From the NCBI GenBank assembly GCA_037903475.1, contig JBAJFG010000197.1, positions 1 to 64,000 on the forward strand: a DNA stretch of 64,000 nt, written 5' to 3'. The DNA is from Ancylostoma caninum. Its lineage: Eukaryota; Nematoda; Chromadorea; Rhabditida; Ancylostomatidae. A program made the position numbers and the translations under genes. The notes below the pieces were generated by a model. The model made no database searches, was not told the origin of the DNA, and saw nothing but the letters and a program-made list of their open reading frames with translations. Position 1 is the stretch's first letter. The number at the start of each line of letters is the position of its first letter. Below, piece after piece: positions 36,551-46,669 of this stretch.

Positions 36551-37862
36551 AGCATGGAAAAGTCAAAGACAAGTATGATTTACCCCTCAAACCCCTCATC
36601 ACATCAACAGGACCTAATCCAACAAGCGGGATAGGACCAGAACAATACCAGAGAAGAAGGTAACCGTGATGCTCACCTTGACAGCCGCAATGCCGATGGA
36701 ATAACGGACCACCTAGTGATAAAAGTGCGCCGCTTAAAGTATTTAAGTGCCTTACAGACCCGCCAACGTAGGTCAAAACCCGCATAGGTTCTGGTACAGC
36801 GCGAGCTCGTTTGTTGTAGCAATGCACTCCTCCTTTCTGTTCATTTTTGGGTTTTTGGAAGTAATCCAAAATGCTTCCAACGTTTTGCGAGCCAGAATTT
36901 CGGGTTCCCGCGACAAGGTCGTGACCTTTACCTCAAACAGAGCGTTGTTGTGACGTAATACACTGTGAGTTCCTAGTGGCGTGAGAAGTTTGGATTTATT
37001 GAGACCCTCTAAATGTTCTTTAATACGGACAAACAATGGGCGCCCAGTTTCCCCAATATACTGCTCTCCACAAGTACTACAAGTTATAAGGTAAATTACT
37101 CCCGAGGCAGCATAGTCTCCTTCCCTGCCCGAACAACAAATTACACAGTTTGGTGTTTCGCAGAGGCGGTCGTAAGCCCAGTTTCGCACTAGGCGCTCTT
37201 TGAGGGTTCTGGGTGGGATATCTACAACTCGAACAGAGTCTTGAAGTCCTATCCTGCGTAAGCATGTGCGCACCTCGTTGCTCATCTCGTCTGTGATGAA
37301 CGGGAGGCAGAAAGGGATCTTGGCGCTGTCATCCCTATGCAGAGGCTCTCGCTGCGCGAGTCGATGATGGCGCTGTGGGTAAGTGCTGCAGGGTAACCAT
37401 TGGATTGCGCAACCTGCCGGGCCAAGTTAACTGAAACCATACGTTCTTGGACATCTGATGTTGCGTTTTGAGCTGTCCTAAACATGTTGGTTATGACGGC
37501 TTTCTTGATTTTCCAGGGTGCGCAGAACGGTAATGAACCAAGATGTTTTTGTTACTGGGCTTGCGATACCACTTAGTTTTCCACTCCCCTTTGGACAAAT
37601 GCACCTGTACATTTAAGGAAGGCAGCCAGTTTTCTGTGGGTTTTTTCCTGGCGAATTTAATATACTGGTTTAGAAGCTGTGATTGCTGGTTTAGAAGACT
37701 GAAGCATGTGTCCATTTCTGCCTGAGTAGGACATACAATGCAGCAATCGTCCATGTAGCGACAGTGAAGGGTAGGTTTGCGCTCTAACACAGGGCTCTCC
37801 ACCTTGGACATGAATGCTATGGCTAAGGAGGGTGCTAGTCTTCCCCCCTTGCTAACACTTTA
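36522..37862 (-). pseudogene. Penelope-like retroelement, RT C-terminal part and GIY-YIG endonuclease
   Basis: Reading the minus strand from 37862: RLAPSLAIAFMSKVE, then CRYMDDCC with the YMDD reverse transcriptase active site (about 37750), a thumb region with KWYRKPSNKNIL, then, after a frame break near 37.49 kb, a linker and an open frame 36773-37285. That frame has paired Cys residues (CETPNCVIC), GVIYLITCSTCGEQYIG (the GIY-YIG nuclease core) and the closing NELALYQNLCGF. Such RT plus GIY-YIG proteins define Penelope-like elements, which integrate by endonuclease-primed reverse transcription. The first half of the RT is missing (5' truncation). The 3' UTR runs to about 36.52 kb and contains the hammerhead-like motif. 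Confidence 0.9.
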
Positions 37863-38502
37863 ACCTGTCGGTAGTATTGTCCAGCCCAGCGAAAAACGTT
37901 GCAGTTTAAGCACTGACAAGTGTGTATCGTGTATTTAATCATTGTTTTCTGATAATGTGAGTATGAAAAACAGTTCCCTCAAAAGCAGTGATTCTGTCAG
38001 ATCTGATCGATTTTGCACTTTTTTGCATAGGTGCCAATGAGGGTGTTTCTATTGGAGCACCCATACGCTGAAGTCGAATGTGCTAGCCATTTTTACACGG
38101 CGATAGCAATCTATTATTCTTTACCCTTTCGCTCACAGATGAGTAATAGCGGATCTAATGGTGTTCTTCAATACGCTGCACGCAAATTTGATGAGTTTTG
38201 CTTTTGCCAGAAGTTTCAACTTCCTAGCGTATCGGTTTCTTCGAAGGCAGCCAGAGCCAAAATCCTCGACCCTGAGCTGAGGAGCGCGTGGTGAAGTACA
38301 GACTCATCACATAATAAATGTGAAACGAACACAGACAATGATGGCTTACCTGCAGAGAAACTGGAACTGTCGTCGCGAACACGCCTGGAAGTGTTGTGGT
38401 GTGGTCCTGTGCTCTGGTCATAAAACCTGGGCATTCTTACTTGATTATATGTGATAACTCTTCTGTGCCACTCAGGTTATTATAAGGACACGTTTGTTAC
38501 GG
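37863..38502. other. no gene recognised
   Basis: Frames up to 87 codons without a domain; lies between two Penelope-like relics. Confidence 0.35.
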
Positions 38503-38529
38503 CCTAACGTTTCGAATCAGCGTCGTCAG
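38503..38529 (-). ncRNA. hammerhead-ribozyme-like motif, core strands only
   Basis: The minus strand reads CTGACGA, nine bases, GAAAC, GTTAGG. Both core strands are intact but the stem II bases do not pair well and the cleavage triplet is altered. Its position behind a GIY-YIG C-terminus matches the motifs at 36.5 and 59.7 kb. Confidence 0.45.
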
Positions 38530-38893
38530 CAAAATGCCACCGCGACAGCAAATGATCGTCAATTGATGGCGAATGAATACTACATGGTGCAGCCCTGGTC
38601 TTATAAGGCGTGCACCAGTATCGTGACGATCTCAGAGCACGCATAATGATAAGAAAGGCATGAGATCACTAATTATAGACATCTGCTCATTCCTGTTGTT
38701 CAAATCCAGGATTACGTGCAAGAATCCATAACGCCTCAAGTGCATTCCTAGCCGAAATATCAGTTTCGAGCGCCAAAATGGTGCACCTTGTGTCCAAATC
38801 ATTCTCATCGTGGTCTTCCTTTCTATGTTTCCTTAGTGGACTTATCAAGCTCTGCCGTCTTTTGCTCAATGGCAAGGCTTCAGAGAAATACAC
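38503..38893 (-). pseudogene. Penelope-like element, extreme C-terminus and 3' UTR
   Basis: The frame 38687-38893 contains CTILALETDISARNALEALWILARN, of which LETDISARNALEALWI corresponds to LEPEIIARKTLEACWI in the copy at 59 kb. This is the last part of the GIY-YIG domain. The stop is followed by about 150 bases of 3' UTR ending in a hammerhead-like motif at 38503-38529. The element points left, away from the plus-strand Penelope relic that starts beside it. Confidence 0.7.
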
Positions 38894-38924
38894 GAACAGA
38901 CATCAAACGGCGAGATTCGTCTCT

Positions 38925-40440
38925 CTCTCAGTGAAAAGAGAGGAATCCGTTGTTATACCTAGAATGCTTGACCGAGAAATAAGCGAACACCACTTATCAG
39001 ACATGATTATATATCGCCGCACAACTGAGAAAGATTTCCTTCAGCAGTATAAGCGATCAAACCATATCTGTTTGACGGTCGGCAAAGAAGCTGGTTTAAA
39101 CGAGAAATTCCTTAGCAGGCACAAGCTCGACAATCCTAATTGTCCCGTCTTTTTCAGCCTTATCAAAACCTACAAACTCTCTACGTCAGATAACCATTCC
39201 GTGTCAGCTGCCACCTAAAAAATTTGACCGATAATCAGCTGTGTAGGTGGACCAATGGACCAACCGATAGAATATCGTGGTTTCTTAGCAAGATTGTCAA
39301 CTAACTTCTAGATAAGGTACCTTCTCAATAACAAATACGAGTCAATTCCTTGAGCACTTACGCAGCACAAACTTCGATCAAAACTGCGTCATGGAGTCAT
39401 TCGATTTAACATCGCTCTACACTAACTTAACGAACAATTCTGCTCTACAAGCGCTCTCTGAAATGCTTGATTTGCATTGTAGAGAAATTCGTACGTATGA
39501 GCTCAGTAAAGCATGCTTAATGACTCTTGTCAAGGAATGCCTCAGTTGCAACATCTTCAAGTGGTTGGTTACGTATTTTTCGCAGATGAGAGGGTTGGCT
39601 ATGGGTCAAAGACTAGCACCGGTGCTCGTTATATGCTTCATGAGCAAAAAGAAGAGCCTTTGCTGTCAAGGCGTCCGCTAATGTACTGCCGTCACACTGA
39701 CGACTGTTGTATCGTGACCTCAACCAAGTCCGAAATGGATTAGCGCTTCAGAATACTCAATCAACAGTCGCAGTACATTAGTTTTACCAGAGAGAAACCC
39801 TGCGAAGGTGGCCATCTTATCTGAACACACAGCTGATACTCGCGAATGGCACGCTACAGGTAAATAGGTACCGTAAGGAGAGTTCCAAAAATATCATCTT
39901 ACATGCGCGCGTAGCCCACCCAACGGCTGTAATAGGAGCCATTGTTCGCAATGTGTTGTAAAGGTTTTAAAAGTCTCGAGTGGCGAAACTGAGCGACAGG
40001 AATCACTAAGGTTGGTAAACGAAATAATCAGCAGCAATGGTTACTCGCCATGTCCTAGACGAACGAGAAAACCCAGAGTTACGATTACAAACGACGGTTA
40101 TGAGCGTAGGCTCCCCCTCTGCTTACGTTTTGTTTCCGACAGAGTGAGTGCTGCAATAAAACAATGTTTCATCTAAGCTCATCTTCACGATGTCGCCTTG
40201 TTGAACGTCCCGAAAGCGAACATCAGGCAGCAGCTTGTCAACATCAGACAGCAGACAGCAGCTTTACAGGCTGTACGGCAAGGCTTGCTTCTCACGAAAC
40301 TGTCTCATTTGCCCTAGCGGAAAAATTGATGACGGCCCTAGGTCAGGGGTTGTTTAACAAATAGAGTGCGTATCTTGCCATGCCACATACATCGGTGAGA
40401 CCGCTCGCTCTTTGAGTGTCCGCATAAATTGAACAGCTGT
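38925..40440 (+). pseudogene. Penelope-like retroelement, RT-containing relic
   Basis: In broken plus-strand frames: KDFLQQYKRSNHI and CPVFFSLIKTYKLST (early RT, about 39.0-39.2 kb), ISCVGGPTDRISWFLSKIV (39.23-39.31 kb), ESFDLTSLYTNL (motif A, 39.4 kb), RGLAMGQRLAPVL (39.59 kb), then CRHTDDCCIV at about 39.69 kb, where the YxDD active site has changed to HTDD. The thumb, the Cys pair (CLICPSG) and a trace of the GIY-YIG domain (ECVSCHATYIGETA at 40.37-40.41 kb) follow. It ends abruptly at about 40.44 kb inside the endonuclease. Multiple stops make it dead. The order RT then GIY-YIG is the normal Penelope arrangement. Confidence 0.9.
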
Positions 40441-40559
40441 GAAGCATAACTCAGACATTCGTGGGGGTCGACTGCAGGTAGAAAAGGGGTCCACCCCCAG
40501 TTGTATCTGGGGGTGGGCCCCCAATCGCGGGGCACCTACCCCCCACATATGGCCGACGA

Positions 40560-40700
40560 CCCCCCCCCCCACGTGCCCCCACTGACGACCCCCCACGTGC
40601 CCCCACAGACGTCCCCCCACGTGCCCCCACAGACGTCCCCCCACGTGCCCCCACAGACGGCCCCCCACGTGCCCCCACAGACGTCCCCCCACGTGCCCTC
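40560..40700 (+). repeat. 24-bp GC-rich minisatellite, about five copies
   Basis: Units of CACGTGCCCCCACAGACGTC plus four C repeat in tandem with small changes. The unit is a multiple of three, so all frames stay open and give an eight-residue peptide repeat (HVPPQTSP in one frame). There is no sign of a gene around it. Confidence 0.9.
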
Positions 40701-40970
40701 AATGCTACCCCCGACGTACAGAACCACAACATTGAAGCTGAAATTGATCCGCTGCTTCAGGAAAATATCGAGTCCGGGGCTCTCCCGTCCGAGAATGTAC
40801 GCAAGCAGTGACCTAACTGCCAGGGTTGTCGCGCAGTCGTCGTCCAATTGATGAGAATTGGTCACAATGCTGCCGTATGCATTAAATTTGGGGCAGTAGC
40901 GCCTGATGATCTGCGACTTCATAGCGGCCTGAACGCGGGCAGTACTCGGACGGATAGGAATGCAAGTCCA

Positions 40971-41090
40971 GTTTTTAGCGGCCCTACAGCGGCCTGAACG
41001 CGGCCACTTCTCGGGACAAAACACCCAAGCGCTCGCTTCGACCCTCGCCTCCCGCTCGTTCCGAACGGGATTTCCCCCCGAACTTGTCTG
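40971..41090 (-). repeat. dispersed repeat block, copy 1
   Basis: The minus strand here matches 55962-56071 on the plus strand over about 110 bases, with AAATCCCGTTC, GCGGGAGGCGAGGGT and GCCGCGTTCAGGCCGCTG as landmarks. It is non-coding and of unknown element type. Confidence 0.7.
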
Positions 41091-41099
41091 AGTAATTAC

Positions 41100-41430
41100 C
41101 CTATTATAGGGTAATTTATACCAGCTGCGTGCGTCAGTCGCGCATCAGTCGCACGTATCCATTTGCAAGGTATTTTCCATGAAGACCGGTCAGCACGACA
41201 TGTACATCCTCAATGAAAAGAACGCACGGCCGCCGCCAGACCGTGAACGCGTGCGTCTGAGCTGCGACCAGGGTAAAGCACGGGTGCGATTCGGATCTCC
41301 CAAATACGTGACCCCCTTTTGCTTTCACATGGGCGTAAACCACGTCCATGATTTCGCCATTCTTGGAGGTACACTGTCTTGCATTGTAATGAGCAATTAA
41401 ACAGCTTTCATTATATTTTTATCAGTGTTT
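41100..41430. mobile_element. MITE-like element with AGGGTAATTTATA end
   Basis: The end AGGGTAATTTATACCAG is followed by GCGTGCGTCAG and TATTTTCCATGAAGACCGGTCA. These match the reversed right half of the complete copy at 60670-60893 (AGGGCAACTCATACTAG, ATTTTCCATGAAGACAGGTCA). The opposite end here was not found, so the limit at 41430 is approximate. No protein is encoded that I recognise. Confidence 0.5.
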
Positions 41431-41674
41431 GGCCTCTCTCAATTTGTAACATTCCAGACATTATAGACAAACTTGCCAGTTTTAAGGAAACGTGCCCAAC
41501 AAGTTTGAGCATGTTGGACATACTGAACATAAAACAAAAAAGGAGAGATCAGATTGCAAGAAAACTAAACATGTTTGAACACTATTAGACATGTTTTAAC
41601 AGTTTTTACGTAAACTTCCCTGTTTTCATTCTCTGCTCCCTCTTCGCTCCGGATACTTTATGCGCATCTCTCCA

Positions 41675-41770
41675 CCACTCCTCAATACTGTAGAGTCCAC
41701 CACAGGGCAGGTGCGATAAGGGTGCGATACACGCACCTTCTCCGCCCCTGCCCTGTGGTAGAAACTACAG
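41675..41770. repeat. hairpin around ACCACAGGGCAG
   Basis: CTGTAGAGTCCACCACAGGG at 41688 onward is mirrored by CCCTGTGGTAGAAACTACAG ending near 41771, with GCAGG/CCTGC extending the stem. It is probably a small foldback element. Confidence 0.55.
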
Positions 41771-42079
41771 TAATCTTTTGCAATAAAGTGCGTAGGAGCG
41801 CGAAATAGCTCCACAGGGGATTTCAGCCGAACTTCGGTGCAATTCTTGCAATATTGAACCGATCTAACATGCGCGACTTGCACAGATGGAGGGAAACCTA
41901 GGAAATTTACCGTGATTACTCTCCTGTGGCGGGCAATACATACTAACTTTACTAACTACTGCGTCTATAACTTATTGCTGTTACTCTGTGTTGCTGTACC
42001 GATTTACTGTGATGGGAAAATTTTGATGTAACAGCAGGGGTCGTAGAGGTGTGGAACATCTCATCCACAGCTCGAATAA
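41771..42079. other. no gene recognised
   Basis: Short frames only; downstream flank of the RTE element. Confidence 0.35.
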
Positions 42080-42090
42080 TATCACCTTGA

Positions 42091-44985
42091 TCACCTTGAC
42101 TCCCGTTGATCTTCGGATGTACCGAGCGGGCGCCAGCAATCCTTCCATTTGTCCCTCTCGCGAGCCAGAGTTGTCCAGTGGATTCTGTCCGTTCGAGGGA
42201 CACGAAGAGCATTATATCTTTCCTTGAAGGACTTCGTGAAGAAGTCTGACCATCGGGTCGGTGGTCTTCCTGTCGTGCGCTTAACGTCCCGTGGAGTCCA
42301 GTCGCTGACGGCTCTTGTCCAACGGTGGTCGTTAAGACGCATCACGTGTCCGGCCCACCTGATCTTACTCAACTTGGCGTAAGCGGCAGCGTCCCTGATC
42401 TTCGACTGTTCACGAAGGGTGGAACTCCGTATTCCAGCCCTCACTTGTGTGAGGCGGGTTATTCCTAGCATCACCCTCTCGATGGAGCGTTCGATGACGT
42501 TGACCGCATTCTCATCCTGCTTGCGTAACGCCCAGGTTTCCGAGGCGTACGTCAAAGCAGGGAGAACCGTTGTATTGAAGAGGTGGGCACGGAGCCTGGT
42601 GTTCTTCGTCTTCTTCACTACGTCCTCGATGCTCTTGTAGGCTCCCCAAGCCGCTCGCTTCCTCCTGCCCAGCTCTGGAGCGAGATCGTTCATCATGTTG
42701 ACTTCCCGACCTAGATATACGTAGCTGGAGCATTCGGATATGGTCGTTCCGTTGAGCGAGAATGGGGCATCCGGGACCCATCCGTTCCTCATGAACATCG
42801 TCTTCGTCAGGTTCAGTTGGAGACCGATCTTTCCACACGCGTCGTCAAAGTCGGCCAGCATCCGTTCCGCTTCGCCGATAGTTGGTGTTATAAGGACGAT
42901 GTCGTCAGCGAAGCGAAGGTGGTTAAGTCGCCGGCCATCAACTTGCACTCCCATGCAATCCCATTCCAGTCTTCGCATGACGTCTTCGAGAGTGGCGCTG
43001 AATAGTTTTGGCGACACGGTGTCGCCTTGTCGAACCCCTCTCTTGACGTCGATAGTGATGTCGTCGTAGAATGGAGAAATCCTGGTCGTGAAGTTGCTGT
43101 AGAGCTCACGAAATATCTTGATGTACTGAGTAGGTATGCCCTGGTTGCCCAGGGCTTTGAGGACCGCCTCTGTCTCCACAGAGTCGAAGGCTTTCTTCAA
43201 ATCGATGAACGTGAGACAGAGAGGCATCTTATACTCTCGCGATACTTCAATGAGTCTAGTGACCGTGTGTATGTGATCGATCGTACTGAATCCTTTTCGA
43301 AACCCTGCTTGCTCGCACGGCTGTCCTTCATCTAATGTCCTTTCGATCCTATTTAGAATCACTCGAGTGAAAAGCTTGTAGATGACGGACAACAGACAGA
43401 TGGGGCGATAATTGCCGATGTCCTGTGGGTCTCCCTTCTTGTACAGCAGCACGGTCCTGCTGGTCTTCCATTGGTTCGGTACCTTGCATTCCGACAGGTA
43501 CCGCGTGAAGAGCCTAGCCAAGGTGGTGATAAGAACTGGCGGTAGGTTCTTCAGATGTTCCGGTCGAATCCTGTCGGGGCCCGGTGCTGTACGATTCTTC
43601 ACCGACTTGATGGCATGTCGGACTTCGGAAGGGAGAACTGATGGGACAACGTATCCATCCTCCCTTGGGTGATATTGGGGGAGATGGACGTGGCTATCGA
43701 AGAGATCCGAGTAGAAGTCGTGGATGACCTTCTCCATTACCCGTCTTGATGAAGAAATTGTTCCTTCTGGGCGCCGGAGGGCGGTCATCTTGGTCTTACG
43801 ATTGGCGAAGTCACGGCGGGCGTTGCGAATGCTTCTTCCTGCCTCTGCGGCTTCGGCCAATACTGCTGCTCGTCTCTCTTTAAGGTCTTCTTTTATCGCT
43901 TCTCTGCACCGTTTTGCGAGCTCGGACGTCAGTTGGTAGTTGCCTGCGGCTCTCGCGACTCCGCGCTGGCGTATCAGCTCGAGGGTCTCGTAAGACAGTC
44001 GTCTTTTGGTGGATCTTGAGCCCTCGGCTCTCCTTGCGCTGTCGCAGAGATGTTGAACAAGCCGATCGTATTCTTCGTCGATGTTGTCGACAACGGCATC
44101 TTCCCAAAAGCAGGCTAACGAAGTGAAGAGATCCCAATTGATGACGGATTTGGGAGCCCTCTTCTTGAACTTCGCGGCTTTCTCTCCTTTGCGCGAGAAG
44201 AAGAATCTTGCACGAAGGAGGCGATGGTCTGATCCGGTGTAGAACTTCGGTACAACACCGACGTCGGTCAGGCAGAACCTTCGATTGACGATGATGTGGT
44301 CAATTTCATTATGGTACTCTCCACCGGGTGACTCCCACGTCCACCGTAGGGAGGTTGGCTTCTGAAACTGTGAGTTACCATGGATGGTCTTCGTCGTCAT
44401 GATGAACTCAGACAGCCTCTCTCCCTGTTCGTTCCACTGTAGGCCGTGGGTACCGATGTGAAGTTCCTCAGGCGTTCTCCTAGGGCCAATCTTGGCGTTG
44501 AAGTCGCCAACAATGACCTTGTAGAAAGTGTGGTCTTCCCTGTAGAACTTCTCCAAGTCCATGTAGAAGGCCTCGATTTCTTCATCGTCGTAGCTGGATG
44601 TTGGAGCATAGGCGACGAAGATTGTCAAGGCCGGTATTGATCCACATCTTCTCAGTCGCAAACGTCCGATTCGGGTTGTTAGCTGTTCGAACGAATCGAT
44701 GTTCATGGCCAAGTTCGTGTTGACGAGGACACCGACTCCACCAACTCCTCTACTGTCGCAGGTTCCAAGGAACAGTTCTTCTCCAGTGTCGAAGGTGGCG
44801 TTCAGTGGCCGGTGTCTCCTCGTCTCGGTCAGTCCGATGACGTCGTACCTGATCTTCCTGGCCTGCATCATCAAATCCTCGATAGAAGCCTCCGATGCAA
44901 GCGTGCGTGCGTTGAAGGTACAGATCGTCATCATAGTCCTTCTGGTTTTAGGCAGCCTAGATAACCCCTCGGACCTCGTCCTCAC
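42091..44985 (-). CDS. RTE endonuclease-reverse transcriptase, intact 964-residue ORF
   Basis: The N-terminal third is an APE-type endonuclease that nicks target DNA: TFNARTLA near residue 25, GLTETRRH, VAYAPTSSYD, VGDFNAKIG, NEIDHIIV and GSDHRLLRARF, so the metal-binding and catalytic residues are present. The reverse transcriptase follows: LLYKKGDPQDIGNYRPI, AGFRKGFSTIDHI, TFIDLKKAFDSVE (motif A Asp), GVRQGDTVSPKLFS and FADD at residues 692-695 (catalytic Asp pair). After the thumb come RWAGHVMRLNDHRW and WTTLARERDKWKDCW, the conserved RTE C-terminal segment. There are no stops or frameshifts, and the length is normal for the clade. The Met start at 44985 is the first in frame before the nuclease; MM at codons 18-19 (MMTICTFNAR) is an alternative closer to the domain. 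It could be a recently active copy. Confidence 0.95.
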   Translation of the reverse strand: MRTRSEGLSRLPKTRRTMMTICTFNARTLASEASIEDLMMQARKIRYDVIGLTETRRHRPLNATFDTGEELFLGTCDSRGVGGVGVLVNTNLAMNIDSFEQLTTRIGRLRLRRCGSIPALTIFVAYAPTSSYDDEEIEAFYMDLEKFYREDHTFYKVIVGDFNAKIGPRRTPEELHIGTHGLQWNEQGERLSEFIMTTKTIHGNSQFQKPTSLRWTWESPGGEYHNEIDHIIVNRRFCLTDVGVVPKFYTGSDHRLLRARFFFSRKGEKAAKFKKRAPKSVINWDLFTSLACFWEDAVVDNIDEEYDRLVQHLCDSARRAEGSRSTKRRLSYETLELIRQRGVARAAGNYQLTSELAKRCREAIKEDLKERRAAVLAEAAEAGRSIRNARRDFANRKTKMTALRRPEGTISSSRRVMEKVIHDFYSDLFDSHVHLPQYHPREDGYVVPSVLPSEVRHAIKSVKNRTAPGPDRIRPEHLKNLPPVLITTLARLFTRYLSECKVPNQWKTSRTVLLYKKGDPQDIGNYRPICLLSVIYKLFTRVILNRIERTLDEGQPCEQAGFRKGFSTIDHIHTVTRLIEVSREYKMPLCLTFIDLKKAFDSVETEAVLKALGNQGIPTQYIKIFRELYSNFTTRISPFYDDITIDVKRGVRQGDTVSPKLFSATLEDVMRRLEWDCMGVQVDGRRLNHLRFADDIVLITPTIGEAERMLADFDDACGKIGLQLNLTKTMFMRNGWVPDAPFSLNGTTISECSSYVYLGREVNMMNDLAPELGRRKRAAWGAYKSIEDVVKKTKNTRLRAHLFNTTVLPALTYASETWALRKQDENAVNVIERSIERVMLGITRLTQVRAGIRSSTLREQSKIRDAAAYAKLSKIRWAGHVMRLNDHRWTRAVSDWTPRDVKRTTGRPPTRWSDFFTKSFKERYNALRVPRTDRIHWTTLARERDKWKDCWRPLGTSEDQRESR

Positions 44986-45500
44986 TGGCGCCGCCGTACC
45001 AGTGACTCTTCCGAGATCAGGGGAACACTCTTTATTATTGCTGTGTCGAGCTTTAAGAAAAAGAAAACCCTTAGGAGATAGCTTGCTGGGCTCTATTCCC
45101 CCGCGGGTAGCTAGGGTAGGATTTCACCGGGAAGTTAGCCGGGCTTCCCGGGAGTGGACGATGGAGCTTATTTGTTGGAGGCGACTCCGAACCGCCTCCC
45201 TTGTACCTCCCAGTCACTTGAATGCAGGGCTTTTGGTCGGATAGATGTGCAGGATACAATCTGCAGACACGCAAGTACACTCACGCACGCATGCATGAAC
45301 ACACCCACGCGCTGGCAGAAGGTATGGATCGTTCCGACACTGCAGAAACAGGGAGTCCATCCCCTGAATCCACCCGCGTCTCAGGGCAGGCACAAGGTCG
45401 CGTGTGGTCCGCGATTAGCCCCCTATCCGCCACCTGGGGACGCGCCACGTAGCCTCGCGACTAACCGGCTGGGATCCCTCTTATGAGGGAGATCCGTGGA
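44986..45500 (-). promoter_or_regulatory. RTE 5' leader, probable internal promoter region
   Basis: This non-coding segment directly precedes the RTE ORF. It contains a CAC/CATG-rich patch near 45270-45315 and the block shared with the solo copy at 32606-32923. Non-LTR elements carry their promoter inside the 5' leader, so a promoter role is inferred from position only; no core motif was assigned. Confidence 0.4.
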
Positions 45501-45759
45501 ATAATATGTTAGGTCCTAAACGCCGTTCCCTTCACGATACTTCCTGAACAGAAGCCGTCGGCCATTCTGAAGAGTCAGTGCGTAGGCAAGATAGTATAGC
45601 GGTCGCAGGACGAGGATCAATCATAAAGAAAAAACACAACGTACCCCCCCCCCTTTGCTTTTTTCGCTTTGCTCCTCTAAATACGTAGGGGTGGTTTGAA
45701 ATATCGCACCTGTTACCCTGGTTGCGACCACGATGCGACTGCTATGCGACTAGGGCCTA

Positions 45760-46345
45760 TTCTTCATCAAGTAGAGACTATTTCTACATATTTATTTTGG
45801 CTCCTTGGCAAATGCCAAGGCTGGTAGCGCTCATCGCTGGGCCCATCTACTCAGGAACTCTGCAGTCTTTCGAAAACTGTGTTGGGGAAGAGTTTGGAAT
45901 AGGTTGTTGGTCCAGTTGCTGGTACAGTTGAGCAACTTTCCGTCGTCTGCCACGGCTCCATTATTTTGCTAGTGTTCTATTCCTGTCTTTATCGCGTTGT
46001 GGGCATTCCGACTAAGTACCTGACTGAACGTGAGCGTACTAAAATCTAGGATCTGTGCTGAAAATCCTTGAACAAATTAGCAAATGCAAACGCATGGCAC
46101 CAAGTCGGAATGCCGACAGTGCGATAAAGACAAGAATAGAACACTGGCAGGATAATACAGCGCCGTTAGGGGACGGAAAGTTGCTCAACTGTACCAGCAA
46201 ACCTATTCCAAACTTTTCCCCAACACAGTGTTCGAAAGACCGCAGCATTCCTGAGTAGATGGGTCCAGCGATGAGCGCTGCCAGCCTTGGGATTTGCTAA
46301 GGAGCCGAATTAAATATGTAGAAATAGTCTCTACTTTCTTTATCA
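45760..46345. mobile_element. foldback DNA element with arms of about 250 bases
   Basis: The left arm (about 45760-46015) and right arm (about 46100-46345) are reverse complements at roughly 85 percent by eye. Landmarks are AGACTATTTCTACATATTTA, ATCGCTGGGCCCATCTACTC, AGTTGAGCAACTTTCCGTC and GGCATTCCGACT. The loop is about 85 bases. TCAGTCGCACGC-type sequence outside the arms on the right (46.35-46.38 kb) is weakly mirrored on the left (GATGCGACTG at 45.73 kb). It encodes no protein. The right flank CCAGTATAAATTGCCCTTA resembles the end of the AGGGCAACT MITE family. Confidence 0.8.
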
Positions 46346-46669
46346 TAGAGGCGCACGCGCGTCAGTCGCACGCATCCAGTATAAATTGCCCTTATGAGAA
46401 CTCGTGAACACTCACCGCCGCTCCAAGGAAGTTAAATGATGAAAGTAAAGGTGAGGGAAAATGAAGTTGTTGATTAATCACATATACACGTGTTATCACG
46501 GTCCCGGCGGACAGCAGCACGTCTGGAAAATCCGGCGGACAGCAGCACGTCGGGGGGTATGAGCAGCACGTTCTGCTATAGCAGAACGTCGAGACACGTT
46601 CCCCCAGTTCAAAAAGTGGGCGGGGCGATGGGGGTTCGACCTGCTGTTCGACGGCACAATTGTCTGAGA

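Larger units (their letters stand above)
42080..45500 (-). mobile_element. RTE-clade non-LTR retrotransposon, apparently full length
   Basis: The element comprises a leader of about 0.5 kb (44986-45500), one long ORF (42091-44985) and almost no 3' UTR. The stop codon is within the terminal repeat, which on the minus strand reads GTCAAGGTGATCAAGGTGA. A very short 3' UTR ending in short tandem repeats rather than poly(A), and a single endonuclease-RT ORF, are RTE hallmarks. The upstream limit is set by where similarity to the solo leader copy at 32606-32923 stops. A truncated sister lies at 25608-27891. A target duplication was not identified. Confidence 0.9.

Noticed and set aside
40501..40851. 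Proline-rich repeat protein (HVPPQTSP units)
   Set aside because: It is the translation of a 24-bp minisatellite, with all frames open and no gene structure around it.
42149..43672. Plus-strand frames of 60-109 codons across the RTE
   Set aside because: They are antisense shadows of the intact 964-codon endonuclease-RT ORF.
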